Shown in pieces: positions 12,355 to 24,287 of a DNA stretch of 64,000 bases. The notes beneath the pieces were generated by a model that saw only the letters and a list, made by a program, of their open reading frames with translations, was not told the DNA's origin and ran no database searches. The stretch is from Bactrocera neohumeralis (lineage: Eukaryota > Arthropoda > Insecta > Diptera > Tephritidae). The position numbers and the translations under genes are program-made. Each line of letters begins with the position of its first letter. Position 1 is the stretch's first letter. Location of the stretch: NCBI RefSeq assembly GCF_024586455.1, contig NC_065921.1, forward strand, positions 75,103,226 to 75,167,225. Reading direction: 5' to 3'.

Positions 12355-13389
12355 TTAGGGTGTGCGTTATTTTCCAAGTTGAAATTTTTGCTGACAACTG
12401 AAACAAGCTCCTTATTTTCAATTTAAATCATGCCTAAATTTATATAATTTTTTTAATATTAAAATTGAAAATATTGATGTAAAGATATTTTCTTGTAGGT
12501 ATGTGTAGTATTTTGCAAGTTGAGATTTTTCCAGCTATATATAGGAAAAATCTCAACTTGGAAAATAGCGGACAATCCTTCAAGTGGAGATTTTCCTAAT
12601 GACGAAGGTTCCTCTTTTGTACCCAAAAAAGAAACACATCTTAAAAAAATTTTTATTTTCCATTTAAGGCTTCTCAGCTCATTTTTCTTTTCTCATTTAA
12701 TTTATTTAAATTTTTTTGATCTTTTCAAATGAAGTTTTCAGCTCCAAAGCAAATAAATCGGCAACTTTTCAGAAGTGCTTTTCGAATATGAAATTTTCCG
12801 CCCTTCAAAACATGTTTGACTATATCTTTCCTGAAAAAAATCAAAAAAGCATCAAATTTACTGTATACCTTTAGTACACCATAACGTATGAGTTATGCAT
12901 TCTGCATATACTGCATTCATAGAGTACACCATGTCGTATGAGCAACCCGTTAAGTATGAGGCACTTGAGTGAATGCTCTCCTATGGTACACCATGTCGAA
13001 TGAGTTATGCATAAAATGTGCGGCATTCATATAACATGGTACTCCATGTCGTATGAGCAACCTGTATAATGCTCAACTCATTTGGTATATATTTTTAACT
13101 GCGTATAACTTCTAAAGGAAGGTTTTTATGAAAAAATTTATGAAGAGCTTTTTTGTAGAGCGGAGAATTTTCTATTAAAATATCACCTTTGCAAGGTTGT
13201 AGGTTGAACTGCTTAATGTGAAATATCCAAAATATCATGTTAAAAAAATAGGCAAAACAACATGATTGAGACACTTTTCGAATTGAAAATAAAGAGTTTT
13301 TAATGTTAGGTGATTTTTCAGCTGAAAACCTCAAACTTCAATGAGTATTTGCAGAAAAAAATTAACTGGGAAAACAACGGACACCCTAA
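12355..13389. mobile_element. Composite MITE with TTAGGGTGTCCG-type ends
   Basis: The left end ttagggtgtgcgttatttt (12355) and the right end, which reads ttagggtgtccgttgtttt on the minus strand from 13389, are inverted repeats. A third copy of the end, pointing inwards, lies at about 12540-12575 (ggacaatcc side), so 12355-12577 could be a separate 220-bp element joined to a larger one. The inner part holds four spaced copies of gtacaccatgtcgtatgag (about 12872, 12913, 12973, 13038), alternately followed by ttatgcat and caacc. Related copies are at 6905 and 48090. Confidence 0.72.
12516..12560. repeat. Perfect 17-bp palindrome arms around an 11-base loop
   Basis: caagttgagatttttcc (12516-12532) is exactly complementary to 12544-12560. 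The arms are the inner part of two head-to-head copies of the MITE end, so the hairpin marks a junction rather than a regulatory site. Confidence 0.9.
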
Positions 13390-14738
13390 TGTATCAACAA
13401 AACTGAAGTACATATTTCAATAGATCTATATTGCGTTTACCATAGGTTTAAAAAATTTGTTTGTATATGTTCATATACTTAATGTATGTATGTTTGCACA
13501 ATGAAATTAATCTAATTTTACATACACATACATATACATATGTATGTATGTATATATGAAATCACAAATGGTTGGCAACTCTACACACGCTATTCATTGC
13601 CATATATGTGTACGCCGAAGGCTGCCAAGCATTTCTATTGTTTATGAGTACTAAAAAATAAAAAACAAAATAAAAAATAATTGAAATAAAACGAAATAAC
13701 GGCACTTGAAGTAAGCGGTTGCCACTTAGGAATTCAAATAAGCGCGTGATTTCCGCCATGAATATTTGATTGGAATTTGCGGTTGCTGTGGTGACGCGGC
13801 AGAAAATATGCGCAAATTATTTCGATTAAGAACATTAAGCGCGAAGAAAGCCAAATTGCTTTGAAGTAAAAAAAAAAAGTGAAAAGAAAAGTGATTTGAA
13901 ATTTTGAGTATTCAGCAATGAAATTTTCGCACCAATCAGGCAGCACAATTGCTAGGAAGAAAATTTGCGGTTATTTTTGAGAGATTTTTAAATTTTTCTG
14001 CTTAAGAGTTAAGCAAGTAGACACAAGAAATTACACAAAAATTTATAAAAATCTATATGAATCCACTCATTTACAACTCAAGTTGCTGCAAATTGAAAAT
14101 TTCCGCTTGCCTCCTACCAATAACCTCACACTGTCACACATATACAAGTCTTTGGCATCACGTGTCACAAAATTCGTTTGGAAAAAAACCCAATTGCTTT
14201 GTTTTGAAATTATCACAATTGGCTCCGCATTATCAAAAGACGAGACAGCCACTTAGTAATCCTTACGAACACATGCGACAGCGAGACAAAGCAAACTTGG
14301 CAGCCACAGAAAGCTTAGTCACGTACACCGTCTAAAGTACATATGTAAGTGTTTGGCATTAGTTGTTGACAAGCAGTAAGCTTACCGAACGCTTAGTGCT
14401 ACAAAAAGGCAGATAGCAATGTAGAGAATTTTTTTATACCCTTATATAATATGTACACATGTGAATTGGTTTGTATTTGTGTGTGTGGGAATTTTACATA
14501 CGCAAAGATACGGTGTAGCGCCCTACAAAGCTGCCACCAGCTGTTACCTCTCTCTTGTTGAGTAATCAATTGTTTCCTTTGTCACATTTGTACATACATA
14601 TACATATGTATATGTGTTGATTGTATTTTTAATATGTCTATGTATTGTTTGATAACCATGAAAAATCGATTTTTTATATACAAATTAACATTTTCGTTAA
14701 TTTTGTGCTTTTTTCTTTCATTCGTTTTCATTATTAGT
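13390..14738. other. No gene recognised
   Basis: A palindromic TACATA/TATGTA microsatellite lies at about 13520-13560. The open frames 13095-13334 (minus), 13734-13946 (minus) and 14057-14335 (plus) have no family resemblance and no repeated counterpart. A smaller TACATA run is at 14590-14612. Confidence 0.45.
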
Positions 14739-15545
14739 GGGTAGTCGAAAAAGTATTTTCGTATTTTTAATCAAACTTCAACTTCTTTTTTCTTATATTA
14801 ATTTTTTTTTATGTATTTTTTTATTTTTAAAGAACTTTAATCAATCAAATGTTCCACTTGGGTCAACCCCTTTATGCCATTTTTCCACTAGAGACATTAT
14901 TCCATCAGTGTAAAACTTTTCCGGTTTCTCGGCGAAAAACTGCGACAAGTAATTTTCACAGGCTTCTCTTGAAGCCAACTTTACTCCATTGAGGGAGTTT
15001 TGCATTGATCGAAACAAATGATAGTTCGATGGTGCAAGGTCAGGGCTATATGGTGGATGCATCAAAACTCCTCAACCAAGCTGTCCCAGTTTTTGCCGAG
15101 TCATCAAAGATGTTTGCGGTCTAGCGTTGTCCTGATGGAAGACCTTTCTGTTGAACAGTTCTGGCCAATTTTTTCGATTGCTTGCTTCAATCTCATCAGT
15201 TGTTGAGAGTAAAATGTAGAGTCAATCGTTCTACCAGGCTGCAGCAGCTCATAGTGGATAATTCCTTTCCAATTCCACCAAACACTCAGCATAACCTTTC
15301 GAAGCGTCAATTCTGGCTTTGCGTCCATTTCTTGAGCTTCATCACGTTTGGACCATGATCTTTTCCGCACATTATTGCCGTATTTGATCCACTTTTCTTC
15401 TCCTGTTACCATTCGCTTCAGAAGTGGTTCGATTTCATTTCCTTTCAGCAAAGAATCGAAGATGTTAATTCGGTTCAATAAATTTTCCACAGAGAATTCA
15501 TGTGGTACTCAGTCATCGAGACAATTCATGTGGTACTCAACAATG
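14739..15545 (-). pseudogene. Decayed DD34D mariner transposase (family B, copy 1)
   Basis: The terminal repeat gggtagtcgaaaaagtatttt starts at 14739, and the minus strand carries most of a transposase from about 15535 down to 14841. Visible motifs are VPHEF, then MVTGEEKWIKY, where the first catalytic Asp is replaced by Glu, then VFHQDNARPQTS and PYSPDLAPSNYHLF with the other two Asp intact. A frameshift near 15150 and an in-frame stop before the last motif break the frame. The N-terminal part is lost past a 17-bp duplication (aattcatgtggtactca, about 15496 and 15523). A second copy is at 46340. Confidence 0.85.
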
Positions 15546-18360
15546 AGAAATCGCCTTTCAATGTCCCTTATATTAAATTCTTATGGCACTACTTGCTTTT
15601 GAATGTAACCGGCTACTTAAAACGTTTTGAAGAGCCTAACTGAGGGGCTCCGAACATTTCTGCGAGCTCTTCTTAGTTTGGTAGCAAACTTGCTCGAGTA
15701 ATGATTCCGGTTCTTTATCCTAATACTTTTTTGGCCGTTCAGTACTTTGTTAGTCTTAGAAGCCAAATTCATCACTTTTAAGTCGTGTAAACCACTTTCG
15801 GGAGGCTCACTCAGCTAGAGTATGAGCTTTTTAAAAAATGCACAAAAATACGATGAATTTCGACTGAGGCCTTTTTCATATTAGTATTAGTATTTAGTTA
15901 ATAGTAATAATCTCCACTCAAAAAAAAACTTTTGCACGCATAAAATTTGAGACATTTGAATGTAAAAGACGAATAGGGACAGTAGGTTTCCATCGCATGC
16001 TCAGCATATTGGAAAAGTGAAAACTAATGAAATTATGCCATCTTTTGGCAAACACCTCGAGCTTCACATTTTAGAAAGCTATTAGAATTGTGCTGAAAGT
16101 AGAATCTTCTTTTATCTTCAGAAAGCTTTTAGTTTCAGATTTCCTCTTTGTTTAGGGAAAAATGGCAAGAAGAACACGATGCAAAACTTACTTATTTTGA
16201 GTGCCTACAAGGTCATCTTTCAAATCCAAATTTATATAAATTGAGCTCTGATAAAATGTTGTGTATTAGATTTGCGATAAACTGCAGTTTAGATTGGCTA
16301 AAACGGTGGCACCACTTATGGTTCTCAAAGCAAATATATAGAAACTCAAATCAAAAGGATAATGAAATTCACAGCTCCAAAATTACCACTGAAAACATTA
16401 TGAAAAACTCTCTGGAATATATAAACTTTGTGAAAAGGGTTGAAAGCATATTCCATTAATATGTTATAATAGTAATAGAAGTGGGAAATAATCTGGGCAT
16501 AATGTTTGATACTGAAGTTACCTATTGGATCTAATTTCAAAAACCAAAACGCAAAAACAAGAACCAGAATAAACATGAATACAAAAATGTGCTGCTGGCG
16601 TTTATTCACTTTCTTTTTTTCTTCACTTTGTTGCTAAAATATAAACTGTCAAGCAAATCGAGGAAAGTTATGTCTAAATCTTCCATTGGCATCACAGCTC
16701 AGACGTCCACATATTAATAAAAATTTAGGCCTATTCCTGCAAATACTAAGTACAAATGCTTGCCTCACAGATATCGCCCATTCATGGGTTCTCTGGTCTG
16801 GTTCTGAGTTCAATATTACCTTTTCAGAGGACTGGCTCTTTATATAACCAAGTGAATGCTTCTGAAGAGCGCTACTTACAATAATTAAAACGCTGATGTA
16901 ATTGCACAGATGGAATTCGCTCGAAGATACGTTTAGAGCCATACCAAAATAGTGCGAAAGCAAATAGCGAGTGACAAATGTATTGTAAGTTGGCCAGAAA
17001 ATGTCGCAGTGGTTATTTCTGGATATTTTTGGAACCAACATTATAACTCCATTGACAGATCAGTTCACCCTAACAATTTATCCATGTAACTTAAGAATTA
17101 ACCATTCTTTAATAGGAAAATACCTTTTCAGCCTCTACTCCAGTAAATACTTAATTGGTTGTCATTAGTCAAAAATAACGAAGGCTGCAGTTGGCATTCT
17201 ACTTGTATATAAATAGTTTGAGGTTAGGGTTAATGCATGGCAGGTTCGATTTATCGCTATGTTTTCTGTATATGGTATAATTTTTGAGCTGATTAGTTAT
17301 CTTAAAGTCCGTTTCATTAATTATCGAAGCACGGAGTTCGGTTAAATCCTTAAAACCACTCACGATATTACACATATTTCGCATTCCACTGATATCTCCT
17401 TGTATTTGAATCCTGCCCGCATATGATAATGTCTATTACGAGTATTACTCGCATAAATACAAATTAAATTACCTGTTACACCTTAATTGGCATATAACGG
17501 TTGTCAACCGTAAGAAAACATAATGAAATTTTAATTACCGTTAAAAGTCGACAATGAAAATTATTTAATTGCTGCGAATTGTGCCAAAGATGTCAATGGG
17601 TAAATAAAATATTACAACACGCGCTGCCAGCGGCAAATCAAATAATTGTCGGAGAATGCAACAACAATACATATTACACAAACATAAATAATACAAAAAG
17701 CACGCAGTTGAAAATGCGGAGAGATTTTCAAATTTATTTTGTACTTCCGAGAAAATTCAATTATGCTGACGCACAGTTATGGCAGTTAGCAGCTGTTAAT
17801 GGTTGGCATTGTTGTTGTTATAATAAATTTTATTTGCATGAGAGTTTTTTCAAGCAAGGGAAGCTTATTACTTTAAGGTATTTAGCTTTTTCTCTCTCAG
17901 TCTCTCTCTCAACTTACTTTCTCTAGCTGCTAGTACATGCATGTAACTAAAATGCTGAGTATAAGGGAGATAGAGAGAGGGAGAGAGTAAAAGAGGTCTG
18001 AAAAATTTAGCCACTCTATTTTATATGTAAAAAAAAAAACAGTATTACAAATAGTCTAATTGGGATCAAATTAAGGTCTTAGAGAAAAGTCAGTAATCAC
18101 TTTTGCCATAACTGGCCAGGGTTGCTTTATTCTATAGCAAAGGAATAAATGCTCGAACAAAATCAAGTTCTTGTATGGACAACTATTTTATTAGACCAGA
18201 TATTTTCATAAAATTCGGTGCAGACTAAAAAAGTACCAGGTAAGGCTGCACTCTCCAAAATTAGTTCTCAGCTAGCACCACTAGTAAACATATAATTTTC
18301 GCGGAATACCGAAATTGCATTCCAGATAATTTGAACCATTGCACTGCCAAACTTATTCCT
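15546..18360. other. No gene confidently recognised
   Basis: Open frames at 16148-16459 (plus, 103 codons), 16649-17041 (minus, 130 codons) and 17199-17384 (minus, 61 codons) are the longest here. The minus-strand pair has hydrophobic stretches and is not low-complexity, but I cannot assign a family. Bases 17880-17990 are TCTC/GAGA-rich. Confidence 0.35.
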
Positions 18361-18364
18361 AGCA

Positions 18365-18545
18365 GAGAGGCGGAGTCGCTGGAGAAGAGGATGGATCCAA
18401 GCTCAATACATCAATCTTTGTTTCAGACTAACAGATCACAGTAGTGTCTTTCCAAGAGAAGTGGTAGCTATTAAGATAGCAGCAGATGGTTATGAACCAA
18501 GTGCGGTTTCTTTTAGAGTGATATCCATCCCATATGGTTAAATAA
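18365..18545 (+). pseudogene. Fragment of a non-LTR retrotransposon RNase H domain
   Basis: The plus strand reads DGSKL near 18393-18407, the motif with the first acidic residue of RNase H. After a one-base frame change it reads FRLTDHSSVFPREVVAIKIA (about 18422-18481), the typical sequence around the catalytic Glu in retrotransposon RNase H domains of the Jockey/I type. Nothing else of the element is recognisable on either side. It is a short, frame-broken relic. Confidence 0.6.
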
Positions 18546-18849
18546 TTTGGAATCTACGAATCCTGTGAATTGGCTAGAATATACATTAGTCGGTTCAAAC
18601 AATATTTTTGCAGGCCCTAGACATTTTGTGGATATGAGACGGTCTTATAGATCCACACCTGGAAGTTTTGGTTATCACAACAGACAAGCGTATCTAGCAG
18701 TCGAAGTGGGATTATTCGTAGCCTCACCAAAATCACCTATACTAAAGAAATGCACCAGGTTATTGTAGCTTCGTAAAAGCTTAAGCTAACATTTTTCACA
18801 TTACGATATAAATCTTGATGTAATCGGTTTATTTGGAGTTTTAAAAAGC

Positions 18850-19405
18850 TTTAAACTGACTGAGCTTAAGTTTTAAGCTTTATGGTTAAGTTGTGTTTAA
18901 ATTGAAACTTAAGTTGAACCTTAACTTTAAGTTTGAGTTTAGGTAAGTTTGTGTTTATGTTTGAGTTTAAGTTTAAGTTTAAGTTTAAGTTTAAGTTTAA
19001 GTTTAAGTTTAAGTTTAAGTTTAAGTTTAAGTTTAAGTTTAAGTTTAAGTTTACGTTTAAGTTTAAGTTTAAGTTTAAGTTTAAGTTTAAGTTTAAGTTT
19101 AAGTTTAAGTTTAAGTTTAAGTTTAAGTTTAAGTTTAAGTTTAAGTTTAAGTTTAAGTTTAAGTTTAAGTTTTAAGTTTAAGTTTAGTTTTAAGTTTAAG
19201 TTTAAGTTTAAGTTTAAGTTTAAGTTTAAGTTTAAGTTTAAGTTTAAGTTTAAGTTTAAGTAAGTTTAAGTTTAAGTTAAGTATAAGTATAAGTTTAAGT
19301 TTAAGTTTAAGTTTAAGTTTAAGTTTAAGTTTAAGTTTCAGTTTCAGTTTAAGTTCAAGTTTAAGTTTATGTTTAAGTTTAAATTTAAGTTCAAGTTTAA
19401 GTTTC
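18850..19405 (+). repeat. TTTAAG hexamer array, left arm
   Basis: An almost uninterrupted run of the hexamer tttaag from about 18962 to 19260, with degenerate units on both sides (ttaagt variants, ttcagt, ttgagt). It stays open in two frames as FKFKFK or LSLSLS, which are not proteins. Its complement forms the array at 20488. Confidence 0.97.
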
Positions 19406-20487
19406 TATTCAATTATTTTTCATTAATTAATCTAAGTTGCCGCGTCTGTCTATCTGATAAATTTTTAGTGATAATTTCCATTTACCTTTTAAGGGTACAT
19501 TTTCGTTTTAAGTTGCGCGTGTCTAACGTTGTTGTCATAAAGACGTATAATAATCATAACAACAATAACAACGAGCGGCAAATACAAAATGAAAGAACAA
19601 CTCAAGAGTAACTGAGATAAAAGTCACAACAGCAGACGAAGTGCATGGAAAGTAGCGAGAAGAGTCAATGAACGCATACACCGACACCAATGCATTCATG
19701 CATGATTTCATGTATGTATGTGTATATGTGGGGACGAAGTAAAAGTATGCTTATGCAAAAATGTAAACATGAAATTGTTACTTCAGCGCCGGTGGCAATT
19801 GCTGGAATTAAATTTTATGAACAACACACGCGCATACAAAGAAGAATACATAAATAAGCAATGAGGAAGGAGTAACAGCACTTTCATAACTGCATACATA
19901 CATATATACATATGAACATGGAGGGTTGTTGTTATAAAACTGTGAAATGAGCAAGCATGTCGTATGTCACTTGTGTGTATGTGTGCGTAGTGGCGTTGAC
20001 AGCACGCAGAGGCGACGCTTTAAAATACCCCGAGTGGCTGCTTCAGCGAGTACTGTGAAGGATATGATGATTTAAAGCAGCGAATTCAGCGTAGCGAACA
20101 AAAACAACACCCGCATAGGTGAATTATTTATGTGTCGCATGTCACGTGATATAATTTCGCAACTGTTGCATGTCGCTGATGCAAATGTAAAGCTGAAACA
20201 TTGGATGAGGAGTAAAGCAAGCTTTGAAATGTGCGCACTTTAGTGTTTTGGGCTTAAGATTTTTATTATGGTGGTACCGCTACTCTTTCTACAGCCTCTA
20301 ATGTCGATTAGCCATAGAACTTATTTGGAATTATAGTTACATTCCGAGTTCTCGTAACCTCATCTAAACACAAGCAACCTCATATTTCACAGCTGTAGAT
20401 TATAGGCAAAGCTTAGTGACAGCCAACCGATTGTTATTGGGCTCAAATTACCGCCAAGATTTAGTTTGATAAAATAGTTCTCGAGAA
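19406..20487. other. Single-copy spacer between the two hexamer arrays
   Basis: About 1.08 kb with no recognisable gene. It includes a TGTATG-type microsatellite near 19700-19735 and ordinary A/T-rich sequence. A TTTAAAATA at about 20019 is followed by TTCAGC near 20041, which could be mistaken for a promoter; nothing downstream supports one. Confidence 0.5.
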
Positions 20488-21075
20488 ACTTAAACCTAAG
20501 CTTAAACTTAAACATAAACTTAAACTTAAACTTAAACTTAAACTTAAACTTAAACTTAAACTTAAACTTAAACTTAAACTTAAACTTAAACTTAAACTTA
20601 AACTTAACCTTAAACTTAAACTTAAACTTAAACTTAAACTTAAACTTAAACTTAAACTTAAACTTAAACTTAAACTTAAACTTGAACTTAAACTTAAACT
20701 TAAACTTAAACTTAAACTTAAACTTAAACTTAAACTTAAACTTAAACTTAAACTTAAACTTAAACTTAAACTTAAACTTAAACTTAAACTTAAACTTAAA
20801 CTTACACTTAAACTTAACTTAAACTTCAACTTAAACTTAAACTTAAACTTAAACTTAAACTTAAACTTAAACTTAAACTTAAACTTAAACTTAAACTTAA
20901 ACTTAAACTTAAACTTAAACTTAAACTTAAACTTAAACTTAAACTTAAACATAAACTTAAACTTAAACTTAAACTTAAACTTAAACTTAAACTTAAACTT
21001 AAAACTTAAACTTAAACTTAAAATTAAAATTAAAATTGAAATCAATTAAAGTAAAACTTAAACTTAAATCAAACC
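20488..21075 (-). repeat. TTTAAG hexamer array, right arm, inverted
   Basis: The same hexamer in the opposite orientation (cttaaa on the plus strand), nearly continuous from about 20510 to 21020 with single-base variants and degenerate units at the right end (aattaaaattgaaatc). With the left arm it forms an inverted repeat of roughly 450-550 bp arms. Confidence 0.97.
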
Positions 21076-22720
21076 TAAATTTATGTTAGTTTTCTAATTT
21101 CTTAAAACTAGCCACCGTGCTAGATTTCCATAATTGCAATTATAAAATGTCGCCCCTAACCATTTACACGTATACATATACTTTCAATAGTTTACCTGAC
21201 ACACAACCGTTATATTGCGACAAATGCTTTGCATATTCATGCGAAATCCTTTGCGCCACTTGTCTGTCTGTACTTGCAATTGTACCGTTAGTTGCTATTT
21301 TTAGTAATACGCACGACAATTGAGAAGTTTTCCACTTTGCATAAAAATACAAACACACATTTGTGTATACATTAACATGTGTGCATTAAGCTGCTAGTAT
21401 CGTGTTGCATGTTGCAAGCCAGTTGGCGGCACTTAAAAGAGCTCTGTGTTGCAAGGAAAGTGGTGAATGACTATATACTAACATAAAGTATATTTGTGAG
21501 CATGTATTTGTTAACGCACCACTTCCTTTGCCACAAGGCAATCAACTTGCCTTATTACTACCCTAGTAACATGCACTCCTCGGCTGCCATAGACCACTAT
21601 TATGCAACTTTATAATTTTTCCGTAAAAGTTACAAGGCTTTCTCTCTCACAATAGCTGCTTTACTAGCTGTCGCATGTATTGCCTGCTTTCATATATATT
21701 AATTTATATATGTCGGTGTGTGTGTGCGTGTGTTTTGTGCCACTGTCTGATTTTATTAATTAAAAACTTTTAAATTTATTCATAAAGCTTTTACAATCTC
21801 AAAATACGAGCACTAAATAATTTACTCCATTGCCTAGGTTGCTGGCGCTTGCTTTGCTGCTTGTGTCATTGTCTGCCAGTGCGTATACGTAACAGCTGTT
21901 TTCTTTGGCTCCGTCGTGCAGGCAGTTTTATAAATTGTTATTATTCCTTTTTCTTGTCGTGTGTGTGTATGTGTGTGTGCGTGTTAAATTGAAGAAAGCA
22001 AACTTTATGTTGCTGGCTTTAAGTGAAATAAGCAAATAATTACAACAACTACAAGATAATCAACAAGTTCAAGTCAAATTAAGTGCCTGCAAAACAAGAA
22101 GGTTGAAACACTTGCTAAAAACAGAAATTACAATGCTCACATACATATGTGCCTATGTAATATACATATGTGTTTGTATATGTTTTTCAACATGCTGTTG
22201 GCTTTTTCTGCATAAAATATCTGCAAATATTTGTACATTTTATTAGATTTAATAAACTCCGTTTGGCTTTTGATGCTAACGTTTGCTAATTGGTTTTGGG
22301 TAGCGTGGTATTTGTACTTGCTTTGTTGTTAATAACGGTGCAAGACATATGTTAGTTTTCTGTTCTTATCTAGCAAAAATCAGAATATACTATAATACAA
22401 TAAAAAAAAAAAAATTTTCTAATTGACTGTCTAGTTGATAGAACCGAAAAACACTTACTCGCAAGCTCCAACACACCCCATAAGAGAGTACGATTTGGCA
22501 TATTATTGGAAACACTATGTATATAATAATCTTTTGGTTTACGGAAAGCAAAAGTCTGTGGGAGTTTTGTAGAATTTTGAGTTGAAAGTCACACCAACTT
22601 TGGTAAGCTTCGCGTACGTTAAAATATTAAAACAGTTTTTCAGCAAAAATCTTCTTATCTTGACAATAAAGTCGGGAAACTTAACTGGTTCAAAAGCCTA
22701 TGATCTATAAGTAAAAACCA
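21076..22720. other. No gene recognised
   Basis: Unique-looking sequence with short TATATA, TGTGTG and TACATA runs. The frames at 21117-21323 and 21164-21358 have no family resemblance. Confidence 0.45.
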
Positions 22721-22729
22721 TTAACAACT

Positions 22730-24060
22730 TTATTATTTTTTTTTTTAATTTTTGTCTTTTATCATTTTTTTAATGAAGAAACCTAAAAATTTTTTCATTT
22801 TTCTGATATTCTCGATTTTTTTTTTTTTTTTGTTTTTGTTAAATACTTTTTATTTCCAATCTAGTTTAGTAAATAATTCTCGAATTTGACAAAATAAATG
22901 AATTTCCAATTTTTGTTAATTAAATTTTATCTTAAATGTTTTTAATTAGTTTTTATCAATTAAAATTTTAAATTAATAAAATATATTATGCAATTTTGTA
23001 TGTAATTAAAAAAAAAAAATACATAACGTTATTTAATTTTTTTTTTTATTTATAAATTAAATTAGCAGAAACCTAAAATTTTGTTCAATTTTTTCAAATC
23101 GAATTTGGGAACAAAAAATTTTAAATTTTTAGCCTTTTTACATAAAAAAATGTTAAAATTCGCTAAAACTATTATTAATTATTATTTTTCTAAAAATTTT
23201 TTAATTAATCTTCTCAATTTAATTTTTTAAAATAATTAAAAATATTAATGTGATTTTTTAATTGATTGAAAATAATAAAATTTATTTAATTTATATTTTT
23301 GTTTTTTTATAAATGAAATTAGCAAAACCTAAAATTTTTTTTCTAAAACATGTTATTAATTATAATTCTTTCAGAATTGGGCAGAAAAATTGAATTTTGC
23401 ATTTTGGATAATTAAATTAATTAAATTTTTAATTAATTTAAATTAATTTTTAATTAATTATTAATTATATTAATTTTAAATTAAAATTTTTTAATTAATT
23501 TAAAGTATTAATACAATTTATTAATTAATTAAAAAGGACAAATTTCATTAATTGAGAAAAAATTTAATTAAGAAAAAATTTGTTTAATGTATTACTTAAA
23601 GCAAAAACTTAAAATTTAATCTTTTTGCAATTACAAAAAAAAAAATAATAAAAAATTGCAAAAAAATTTTTTCAATTAATAAAGCTCCCAAATTTGGCAA
23701 AAAAATTAAATTTTCGACATATTTTTATAAAATTTTTTTATAAAAGTTTATACAAATTAATTTTTTAAATTAAAATCTTTAAACTTATTAAAGGTATTAA
23801 TACAATTTTGTAACGAATTAAAAACTGTAAATTAAATAATAAAATTTAATTGCCTCAAAATTTATTTAACTTAATTTTTTGTTTATTTATTAATTAAATT
23901 AACAAAAACGAAAATTTTATTAAGTAAAAATTAAGGAAAATTTAATTTAAAATTTTTCGTCAAAGTTGTAAATAAAAAATATGAGGAAAATTAATAATTT
24001 TATTCTTCTTATAGAAAAATTCTTTGTAAAAGTTTAAAGAACTAAGACCAAACTTCAGTA
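22730..24060. other. Extremely AT-rich tract
   Basis: About 1.3 kb made almost only of A and T, with recurring ttaattaa and aatttttt words and runs of up to about 18 T (22811-22830). There is no open frame of note. It could be old decayed repeat or matrix-attachment-like DNA; the sequence does not decide. Confidence 0.8.
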
Positions 24061-24147
24061 GAGTTGCCATGTCACTAAAGTAGCTGTAAATAATAAATAA
24101 TATTAAAACAAAATGATTCAAATTATATATTATATTATATATATGTG

Positions 24148-24287
24148 ACCTGGTCTACGGAAAGGGGGCTTAGGTGTCAAAAAAAAGGAGAACAATTAAT
24201 GAGATAACGAGAAACTAACGATTATTTTTAACAGCATTATCTCAGAAAACTAATTTTTCGCTCGTTTTCCCTTTCCGTAGACCAGGT
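24148..24287. mobile_element. 140-bp MITE with perfect 19-bp inverted ends
   Basis: acctggtctacggaaaggg at 24148-24166 is exactly complementary to 24269-24287. The 102-base interior has no coding capacity and includes the word ttatctcagaaaactaattt. The flanks are TATA/ACATATG-rich, so the target-site duplication cannot be read with certainty. No second copy is in the window. Confidence 0.85.

Noticed and set aside
16649..17384. Minus-strand frames considered as a decayed insect chemoreceptor
   Set aside because: Hydrophobic stretches and a few residues fit loosely, but no diagnostic motif could be aligned with confidence.
18933..19263. Long repetitive open frames (FKFKFK, LSLSLS) in the hexamer arrays, also 20461-21045
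   Set aside because: They are only the reading of a 6-bp simple repeat, which has no stop codon in these frames.
20019..20046. TTTAAAATA followed by TTCAGC as a core promoter
   Set aside because: The spacing is too short for a TATA box, and no transcript feature follows.
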